DNA of 5,237 nucleotides, taken from Minisyncoccota bacterium (GTDB taxonomy: Bacteria; Patescibacteriota; Minisyncoccia; Minisyncoccales; GCA-002788555). The notes beneath the pieces were generated by a model, which did not search any database, was not told the DNA's origin, and was given only the letters and a program-made list of their open reading frames with translations. Position numbers and translations under genes: made by a program. The stretch lies in assembly GCA_028697615.1 (NCBI GenBank), contig JAQVET010000049.1, positions 1 through 5,237 of the forward strand, given 5' to 3'. Positions 1-4,301 of the stretch are shown piece by piece (position 1 is the first letter of the stretch; every line of letters begins with the position of its first letter).

Positions 1-342
1 ATGCCTATGGGCAAAATCAACCTTTTCCATAACATTAAAAGCAATAGGATAATTAATATCCGCTGGATTAAAAAAAATAACATCATTAATTCTGTTTTTA
101 GGAACATAATACAAAATCTCTTCTGCAAACTCACCATGAGGATCTATAACTCCTACTCCTTGTCCACTACGGATATCTTGAATGACCATATTTTTTAAAA
201 GAGCAGTTTTCCCCATTCCTGTTTTACCAATAACATAAGTGTGTCTTCGTCGATCATCGAGTTTAATACCGAAAACCTTCTCTCTATTATGATAGACTGT
301 CTTAGCAAGAAATACCGCATCATTATTATTTTGTTGGGGCAT
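1..342 (-). CDS. VirD4/TraG/HerA-like P-loop ATPase, N-terminal part (3' end beyond window)
   Basis: This is a partial gene; the first 114 codons are visible and the frame is still open at base 1. The start ATG at 342-340 is preceded in frame by a TAA at 354-352, so no earlier start is possible. The protein has a Walker A motif GKTGMGKT at residues 39-46, directly after the basic run DDRRRH (29-34). Next comes VGVIDPHGEFAEEIL (63-77), then NRINDVIFFNPADINYPIAFN (83-103, shown here only as a landmark). This order, with IDPHG shortly after the P-loop, is typical of the DUF87/HerA and type IV secretion coupling-ATPase group, which pump DNA or protein across membranes. No membrane segment is visible in this part. 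The gene lies 35 nt downstream of the membrane-protein gene at 378-1676 and probably forms one complex with it. The Walker B and arginine-finger regions lie outside the window, so the exact subfamily is open. No Shine-Dalgarno sequence is visible. Confidence 0.88.
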   Translation of the reverse strand, partial: MPQQNNNDAVFLAKTVYHNREKVFGIKLDDRRRHTYVIGKTGMGKTALLKNMVIQDIRSGQGVGVIDPHGEFAEEILYYVPKNRINDVIFFNPADINYPIAFNVMEKVDFAHRH

Positions 343-377
343 AATAAAAAATTAAATAAAATTACTAAATTTTAAAA

Positions 378-1676
378 TTATTCTACTGGTAGAAATTGTG
401 GTGGACCACCCTTTTTTTGTTCCACTCTTCTTATTCCTGGAACAGGAACCTCTTGATAACTTGGAAAGTGAAAAATAGTAGCTAACTCTGCTGAAGAGAG
501 AACATAAGGCGGACGATGCCATGGAAATCTTCTTGCAATATAATAACGATAAAGTTTTCGCTGTTTGTGATAAAGACGTCTTTTTTCAAAAAACCAAGGA
601 AATGCTTTTGTTTTTGTACTATCAGCAACCAAACTATTTAAATTTGCACTACCAAATTGTGAAAAATGACCAAAGAATGAAGATACCTGTGGTTTAAAAA
701 AAACATCGCGCCGAGCAATATAAAGAAATCTAACATTAACTTCATATGGCTGCTTGGCAATATTCTCTTCGATCGCTTTTATTGTTTCTGATTCACCAGG
801 AGTCAACTTAAAAAGAGTTGCCTCTGACGCTTCTTCTTCTCCAGGAATTCTTTCTGGAATTGGTTCACCTTCAATTAAAACCCTTACGATATCCTCTGGC
901 ATTTTACTAATATAAAGTGGCTCTAAAATACCTGGTGTTGTTTTTGGTTTTCTTCCCATAATTTTGGCTGCTAATTTTTCTCCGTCTTCTTTCCAAGAAC
1001 GTTCATTTGTAATTGGGCGCGCTAAAATTTGAATCCAAAAATGTTCTCCCTCTTTTAAAGAACTTAAAAATTCAAAAATTGTAGCTAATGGATCAACACT
1101 CCTTTCTTCTCTAAATTCTTCTCTTTGCCAAAATGTATATGTTCTTATGGGATATGGATCTGGTTTTAAAAGCCTAAGGTCTGTTCCCCATAAATCATAT
1201 TCTTCATTAGGAACATCTGGAGGAACTTTCTTTATATAATCTCCTACCTCTTTTAGTTTGCCTCTATCAACTTCTTGAATTTCAGCTTCTGGATATTGTG
1301 AATATATGGCTGTTCTTACAAGTTGAATATGGGTGCTTGGTAGTATAATATAAATATGTATTCCCTCCCCTCCAATACCAACAATTTCAAAACTATAGTG
1401 AAAAAGTACTTTTCCATCAAACCATTTTTCCTTAAAATTTGGAGCATCGTACAAAGCAAACATTGCTTCAAGGGCAGTTTCCATTGCTTTTGGTGTTTTT
1501 GTTACCTCTTCTGGAAGAGTAATTTCCAGCGCTGCCCATTCAAGAGAACTCCAAAATTTATCTTGAATCCAATAAAGATAAAAAGAACGCCACAAAAAAA
1601 AGAAGATAATTGTTAAAAAGATCCACCATGTATTGACAAAAAAAACTGCTATTAAAGAAAAAAGTACCTCATACAT
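378..1676 (-). CDS. Membrane-anchored partner of the VirD4/HerA-like ATPase (conserved hypothetical)
   Basis: The gene is complete and encodes 432 residues. An N-terminal hydrophobic stretch at about residues 3-37, rich in F, I, L and W, gives one long or two short membrane helices; the rest is soluble and probably cytoplasmic. After the anchor comes WAALEITLPEEVTKTPKAME, then a region with FHYSFEIVGIGGEGIHIYI followed by a QYPEAEIQEVD element. The C-terminus is strongly basic (EKRRLYHKQRKLYRYYIARR) and is followed by SSAELATIFHFPSYQEVPVP and a proline-rich tail. As I recall the family, an 'ELA-L-HFP' segment followed by such a tail lies just before the P-loop in single-chain ATPases of the DUF87/TraG type. 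Here it ends one gene and the P-loop opens the next. I infer that this is the membrane and N-terminal half of a split motor. The start lies 8 nt after the stop of the sigma-like gene, consistent with co-transcription. No enzymatic motif is visible. No Shine-Dalgarno sequence precedes the start. Confidence 0.85.
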   Translation of the reverse strand: MYEVLFSLIAVFFVNTWWIFLTIIFFFLWRSFYLYWIQDKFWSSLEWAALEITLPEEVTKTPKAMETALEAMFALYDAPNFKEKWFDGKVLFHYSFEIVGIGGEGIHIYIILPSTHIQLVRTAIYSQYPEAEIQEVDRGKLKEVGDYIKKVPPDVPNEEYDLWGTDLRLLKPDPYPIRTYTFWQREEFREERSVDPLATIFEFLSSLKEGEHFWIQILARPITNERSWKEDGEKLAAKIMGRKPKTTPGILEPLYISKMPEDIVRVLIEGEPIPERIPGEEEASEATLFKLTPGESETIKAIEENIAKQPYEVNVRFLYIARRDVFFKPQVSSFFGHFSQFGSANLNSLVADSTKTKAFPWFFEKRRLYHKQRKLYRYYIARRFPWHRPPYVLSSAELATIFHFPSYQEVPVPGIRRVEQKKGGPPQFLPVE

Positions 1677-1684
1677 AAAAAATA

Positions 1685-2695
1685 TTATATATAATATTTA
1701 CCATCTTTGTCTTTTTTTAAAGAATAAATATTAAGAGTAATTGTGCTATCTTTAACTATTCTTTGTTTTTTAATTTCCTGGTAAAGCTCATCTTTTGTTA
1801 AAGGCCCTTTTTCTTTCAAAATCGCTTTAATAACATCACTTAGTACTCCTTCTTTATATCCCCAATCTTTAAGGGCATAAATTCCTCTTCCAACTAAAAC
1901 AAAATTGGGATCGCGAATAAGTTCATTGTGAAGTGTATTCTCTTTTATATTTTCTCCAAGACTACTTTGAATGGCATTTTTAATTTCTATAAAATGCATT
2001 GGCTTTTCATTTTCGCGAAGAATTAAATATGCCTTATCACGAATAGTTTTTGGATTAACATCTGGCCAAAAAATAAGACCATACTTTCCAAAAGGGTTCT
2101 GTTCAATATGTTTTGAAACCTCAATAAAACTAACGACGTGGGGAGGTTCAATTTTTGTTTTTGTTTTTGGTGCGATAGATGATAAAACTAAATTAACAAT
2201 TTCTTCTTCTGTAAGAAGAGATCTTGTTTTTTCAAAAATTGACTTTATGGATTCATTTACATGTTGGGCTATACGCGGAGAATTTTTATCAACCATCCAA
2301 AATGGATAAAAAACTTCTGAATCAGGAGAATAATCAAAAGGATCGGCAATTGTAAGTAAAAATAAAACATAACCACTATAATCTTCTTTTGGACTAATAT
2401 CTTTAATTAATATATCCTCTCTCTTTAAACCCCCAAGACTTTTAAGATACTTTTCTATTTCTTTTGCCTCTTCTTGCAAGAGATAAAATTTTGAAGAATT
2501 TTTAATATCATTAAGGCTTTTATTCTCAATTTGTCTTACTCGCTCTCGTGTAATCCCATAAATTTTTCCAATATTTTCAAGCGTATCCCTTTCTTTGCCC
2601 AAACCAAAACGAGCACGAATAATATCTTCGTTTCTTTGAGGAAAACTTTTTAAAATACCATCCACAGAATTTTTAACCTTATTGAAAGTAACCAT
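1685..2695 (-). CDS. Sigma-70 region 4 / HARE-HTH domain protein (RNA polymerase-associated regulator)
   Basis: The gene is complete and encodes 336 residues. Residues about 14-66 form a sigma-70 region 4 fold: FPQRNEDIIRARFGLG, then the helix-turn-helix LENIGKIYGITRERVRQIE (39-57). The RERVRQIE signature is that of primary-type sigma factors, which read the -35 element and touch the RNA polymerase beta flap. No region 2 or 3 is present, so it cannot melt a -10 element alone and is not a complete sigma factor. Residues about 214-280 look like a HARE-HTH domain (PMHFIEIKNAIQSSLG, then VLVGRGIYALKDWGY), the winged helix of the RNA polymerase delta subunit RpoE of Firmicutes. Residues about 281-336 look like a second, shorter copy (KGPLTKDELYQEI to the end). 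The middle (about 70-210) is unassigned. It is probably a DNA- and polymerase-binding regulator. It is the first gene of the operon with the membrane protein and ATPase, behind its own promoter at 2727-2755. The domain calls are by eye; the regulatory target is unknown. Confidence 0.85.
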   Translation of the reverse strand: MVTFNKVKNSVDGILKSFPQRNEDIIRARFGLGKERDTLENIGKIYGITRERVRQIENKSLNDIKNSSKFYLLQEEAKEIEKYLKSLGGLKREDILIKDISPKEDYSGYVLFLLTIADPFDYSPDSEVFYPFWMVDKNSPRIAQHVNESIKSIFEKTRSLLTEEEIVNLVLSSIAPKTKTKIEPPHVVSFIEVSKHIEQNPFGKYGLIFWPDVNPKTIRDKAYLILRENEKPMHFIEIKNAIQSSLGENIKENTLHNELIRDPNFVLVGRGIYALKDWGYKEGVLSDVIKAILKEKGPLTKDELYQEIKKQRIVKDSTITLNIYSLKKDKDGKYYI

Positions 2696-2726
2696 TATAA
2701 ATTTTAACTTAAATTTATCTTTATAA

Positions 2727-2755
2727 TTTATAACAACTTTTTAAACAAAAATCAA
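2727..2755 (-). promoter_or_regulatory. Promoter of the sigma-like/membrane protein/ATPase operon
   Basis: On the minus strand the -35 box TTGATT lies at 2755-2750. A 17-nt spacer separates it from the -10 box TATAAA at 2732-2727. The bases just before the -10 box are TGT, giving an extended -10 (TGnTATAAA). Transcription would start near 2720, about 25 nt before the ATG at 2695. The spacing is ideal for a housekeeping sigma factor. In DNA this AT-rich some chance matches are expected, but both boxes, the spacing and the position agree. Confidence 0.6.
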
Positions 2756-2830
2756 GACTTCCAAATATTACGAAGAGTTCAATTAAAATAAAATTTAAAA
2801 TTTTGAAATATAATTCAATAAGTGTTACAC

Positions 2831-2859
2831 TTCAAAAAAAATTAAAAATTTAGTATAAT
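2831..2859 (+). promoter_or_regulatory. Possible plus-strand promoter upstream of tRNA-Leu
   Basis: A perfect -10 box TATAAT at 2854-2859 lies 17 nt after a weak -35 candidate TTCAAA (2831-2836, four of six consensus bases). The only plus-strand gene downstream is the tRNA, about 205 nt from the predicted start site, so use of this promoter would need a long leader that is processed away. The region is over 80 percent A/T, so a chance match is quite possible. Confidence 0.35.
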
Positions 2860-2983
2860 ATTTAAAGTATAAAAGCCAATATAAATCCACGATAAAACGT
2901 CAAATTTACGCTAAATATCAAATTACAAATTTCAAACAAAGTTAAAAATCAAATATCAAAAGTCAAAACCTAAAATGTTCGAT

Positions 2984-3033
2984 TTGTTCAAACTGCTTGA
3001 ATTCTTTAATCCTTTAATTCTTTAGTTCTTTAA
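2984..3033. repeat. Degenerate 9/8-nt tandem repeat array
   Basis: Six consecutive units can be read: TTGTTCAAA, CTGCTTGAA, TTCTTTAA, TCCTTTAA, TTCTTTAG and TTCTTTAA. The first two are nonamers and the last four octamers, and all but one end in AA. The array is followed at once by TTGACA. Two similar units recur at 4253-4268, so this is a dispersed family and not a single accident. It is non-coding and has no clear strong secondary structure apart from a small TTCAA/TTGAA stem at 2987-3001. Confidence 0.65.
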
Positions 3034-3062
3034 TTGACACCATTTGTAATTTGTAGGATTTT
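3034..3062 (+). promoter_or_regulatory. Candidate tRNA-Leu promoter (good -35, poor -10)
   Basis: A perfect -35 hexamer TTGACA lies at 3034-3039. At a 17-nt spacing the -10 would be GATTTT (3057-3062), which matches only three of six consensus bases; TAGGAT at 3054-3059 is better but only 14 nt away. The position fits a start just before the tRNA at 3072. The -35 box is strong and the -10 box is weak, so this is tentative. Confidence 0.3.
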
Positions 3063-3071
3063 GTAGTAATT

Positions 3072-3154
3072 GCCGAAGTGGCGGAACGGAAGACGCGCAC
3101 GACTCAAAATCGTGTGGACTTCGGTCCATGTGGGTTCGATTCCCACCTTCGGCA
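3072..3154 (+). tRNA. tRNA-Leu, anticodon CAA
   Basis: The 83-nt sequence folds into a class II tRNA that reads the UUG leucine codon. The acceptor strands GCCGAAG (3072-3078) and CTTCGGC (3147-3153) pair perfectly, and the discriminator base is A (3154), as expected for leucine. The D stem is GCG/CGC. The anticodon stem CACGA/TCGTG encloses the loop CTCAAAA, with anticodon CAA at 3105-3107. The long variable arm GGAC-TTCG-GTCC separates this class from most others. The T arm is GTGGG-TTCGATT-CCCAC. The genome does not encode CCA: CAA follows the discriminator, so a CCA-adding enzyme is needed. It is the only plus-strand gene in the window and converges on the small membrane-protein gene that ends 33 nt away. 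Confidence 0.97.
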
Positions 3155-3186
3155 CAAAAATTAGTTTATTTATAATTAACTTACTA

Positions 3187-3369
3187 TTATTCTTCTTTTC
3201 TCTCGCTCCAACCAATTAAAAGAATTAAAATTCCAACCAAAACAAAAATTGGCCCTAAAAATCCTAAAAAAACTGCTACAAATTTAGTCCACCATTTAAT
3301 AAAACAAAAAACTCCAAAAGCCGCAATAAGAATGCCGCCTATTATAAGTCCAAAACTTTTCCAAGACAT
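3187..3369 (-). CDS. Small two-helix membrane protein of unknown function
   Basis: A 60-residue protein is encoded. It has two predicted membrane helices, about residues 5-27 (from FGLIIGGILIAAFG) and about 29-54 (from FVAVFLGFLGPIFVLVGILI). They are joined by a short turn containing WWTK, and a charged tail SERKEE follows. The small size, absence of a signal peptide and tail charge suggest an integral inner-membrane protein; which side the termini face is not decided. Tiny two-helix proteins with a central glycine/proline GFLGP in the second helix are, in my recollection, common in CPR genomes and lack an assigned role. It lies 63 nt downstream of the CofE-like gene on the same strand and may share its transcript, since no separate promoter is evident in the gap. 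The start has no Shine-Dalgarno sequence. The clean membrane pattern argues that it is real despite its length. Confidence 0.7.
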   Translation of the reverse strand: MSWKSFGLIIGGILIAAFGVFCFIKWWTKFVAVFLGFLGPIFVLVGILILLIGWSERKEE

Positions 3370-3406
3370 AATTTTTATTTTTTTAAAAAATCAACCTTTA
3401 CTTTTT

Positions 3407-3428
3407 AAAATATTAATAAAAATATTAA
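3407..3428. repeat. Short direct repeat AAAATATTAA, 12-nt period
   Basis: The decamer AAAATATTAA occurs at 3407-3416 and 3419-3428, between the CofE-like gene and the small membrane-protein gene. Its ATATT cores can pair into a weak AATATT/AATATT stem, but with A/T pairs only this is too unstable to call a terminator. It is probably low-complexity spacer. Confidence 0.4.
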
Positions 3429-3432
3429 AAAA

Positions 3433-4146
3433 CTAATGATTTATTTTTCTAACAATGCAAAGCGGAGTCTGCTCTTTTGATTGACCAATTGGATTTCCCT
3501 GAAAAACCTTCTCGCAAAATTTATCTGAAATATTTTTATTTGATCTACCTAAAACTTTAAGTCCAAAATCATTAGAATCAACAATTACAACTTCATTGCC
3601 AATTACTTTTTTAATATCACTTGCTACCTTATCAGGGTTTAATGGTCCTAAAATTACGTATCGATTATAGGGCTCAATATTATAAGAACCGGGTCCATCA
3701 ATAGCAGAAGCCCTATAACCACAAATATGATAAAAAACACCCTTGATTCCAAATGGTTTGGTTATAGCAGCTCCAATAATTCCTAAAATTAATCTAAAAG
3801 CACTAACTTCTCTTAAGGCAAGTTCCATTGTCCAAGGACTGCCAAGACCAATTCCATATGGAGATTTTTCAACAAATTTAACTAAAAAATTTGCTAATTT
3901 TGATGGTTTAATTTCATCTATTGGAAATGCTCTTCCTTGAGTTATGGCTACAATCTTCTCAGACATAAAAAGAATATCTCCTTTTTTAAGATTGGCCGCA
4001 GCATAATCCTTAACTATTTTTAAAATATCATCTTCTTTAACAACTAACTTTGTCTTTATGGGTATACGCAAATATTCCCCTTCCCCGCCGTCACCATCTA
4101 AACTTACTTTTAATTTTCTTCCTGGATTAGGTTTTATATTTTGCAT
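3433..4146 (-). CDS. CofE-like F420-0:gamma-glutamyl ligase family protein
   Basis: The gene is complete, with 237 residues and a TAG stop, and is close to the usual 240-260 residues of the single-domain family. Characterised CofE enzymes add glutamate to coenzyme F420-0 using GTP and divalent metal. Family landmarks seen here are the N-terminal IPIKTKLV (29-36), GDILFMSEKIVAITQGRA (56-73; the 'GD-L--S-KIV---GR' core of the fold), and AIDGPGSYNIE (148-158), which sits where CofE has its 'G-D-SN' nucleotide/metal region. An ILGPLNPDKVASDI segment (165-178) matches the 'P-DPD--A--I' segment of CofE. The conserved SN of true CofE is replaced by GPGSYN, so the substrate may differ. No other F420 gene is in view. 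It starts about 24 nt after its predicted transcription start, behind the promoter at 4177-4205, and precedes the small membrane-protein gene. Family assignment is firm; the F420 reaction itself is not. Confidence 0.82.
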   Translation of the reverse strand: MQNIKPNPGRKLKVSLDGDGGEGEYLRIPIKTKLVVKEDDILKIVKDYAAANLKKGDILFMSEKIVAITQGRAFPIDEIKPSKLANFLVKFVEKSPYGIGLGSPWTMELALREVSAFRLILGIIGAAITKPFGIKGVFYHICGYRASAIDGPGSYNIEPYNRYVILGPLNPDKVASDIKKVIGNEVVIVDSNDFGLKVLGRSNKNISDKFCEKVFQGNPIGQSKEQTPLCIVRKINH

Positions 4147-4160
4147 ACTTTAAATAATAT

Positions 4161-4180
4161 TTTTTAATTATTTTTAATTA
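4161..4180. repeat. Exact tandem 10-mer TTTTTAATTA x2
   Basis: Two adjacent perfect copies of TTTTTAATTA lie at 4161-4170 and 4171-4180. They fall between the predicted -10 box and start codon of the CofE-like gene and overlap the -10 box by four bases. On the transcribed strand this gives an almost purely A/U leader. It may simply be replication slippage. Confidence 0.5.
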
Positions 4181-4205
4181 TACTAATTACTCTTTAAAAA
4201 ATCAA
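4177..4205 (-). promoter_or_regulatory. Promoter of the CofE-like gene
   Basis: On the minus strand the -35 box TTGATT lies at 4205-4200. A 17-nt spacer leads to a perfect -10 box TATAAT at 4182-4177. Transcription would begin near 4170, about 24 nt before the ATG at 4146. The -35 hexamer and the spacing are the same as in the promoter at 2727-2755, which makes each more believable. Confidence 0.65.
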
Positions 4206-4252
4206 TAAAAAAATAGAAGCAGTTCAAGCGCTACGGAAAACATCAGATTTAC

Positions 4253-4268
4253 ACCTTTAATTCTTTAA
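4253..4268. repeat. Second, short copy of the octamer repeat
   Basis: Two units, ACCTTTAA and TTCTTTAA, are followed by TTGAG. The 12-mer TTCTTTAATTGA (4261-4272) is identical to that at 3026-3037, where it closes the longer array beside the tRNA. The copy lies in the spacer between the LamG gene's hairpin and the CofE-like gene's promoter. Confidence 0.5.
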
Positions 4269-4274
4269 TTGAGT

Positions 4275-4298
4275 TTCCCGAGAACAGTTCTCAGGGAA
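4275..4298 (-). terminator. Strong hairpin after the LamG gene (terminator-like, no U tract)
   Basis: Four bases past the stop codon region, TTCCC-GAGAAC (4275-4285) is mirrored by GTTCTC-A-GGGAA (4287-4298). The two arms form an 11-bp stem with one bulged A and a minimal loop. By position it should end the LamG transcript. On that strand the hairpin is followed by ACTCAATTAAAG, with no run of U, so it does not fit the textbook intrinsic terminator. It may instead protect the 3' end, act as a weak terminator, or be a protein-binding palindrome. Confidence 0.5.
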
Positions 4299-4301
4299 GC
4301 T

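Larger units (their letters stand above)
2696..3071. other. Gene-free AT-rich spacer between the operon start and tRNA-Leu
   Basis: No credible coding region lies on either strand in these 376 bases. The spacer holds the minus-strand operon promoter (2727-2755), a plus-strand promoter-like pair (2831-2859), and a low-complexity stretch (about 2900-2970) built from phrases such as AAATATCAAA, which occurs at 2913-2922 and again at 2951-2960. It also holds the degenerate octamer/nonamer array (2984-3033) and a possible -35 box for the tRNA. Because the two flanking genes point away from each other, it must carry the start signals for both. Confidence 0.7.

Noticed and set aside
1..198. Plus-strand 65-codon frame
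   Set aside because: It lies opposite the ATPase gene, whose P-loop frame is clearly the real one. The plus-strand translation is low-complexity N/I-rich.
342..378. Frameshift or sequencing error joining the membrane protein and ATPase into one gene
   Set aside because: The gap contains an in-frame TAA just before the ATPase start, the membrane protein has a natural proline-rich end, and the gap is A/T-only spacer without coding character.
1356..2309. Plus-strand frames at 1356-1616 and 1971-2309
   Set aside because: Both are shadows of the membrane-protein and sigma-like genes, with no recognisable domain.
2984..3033. CRISPR array
   Set aside because: The 8/9-nt units are contiguous and degenerate, with no spacers and no cas genes.
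3030..3215. Minus-strand 61-codon frame containing KVGIEPTWTEVHTILSRARL
   Set aside because: It is the antisense of tRNA-Leu. This 'VGIEPT...SRARLPFRH' peptide is a well-known false gene produced by translating class II tRNA genes backwards.
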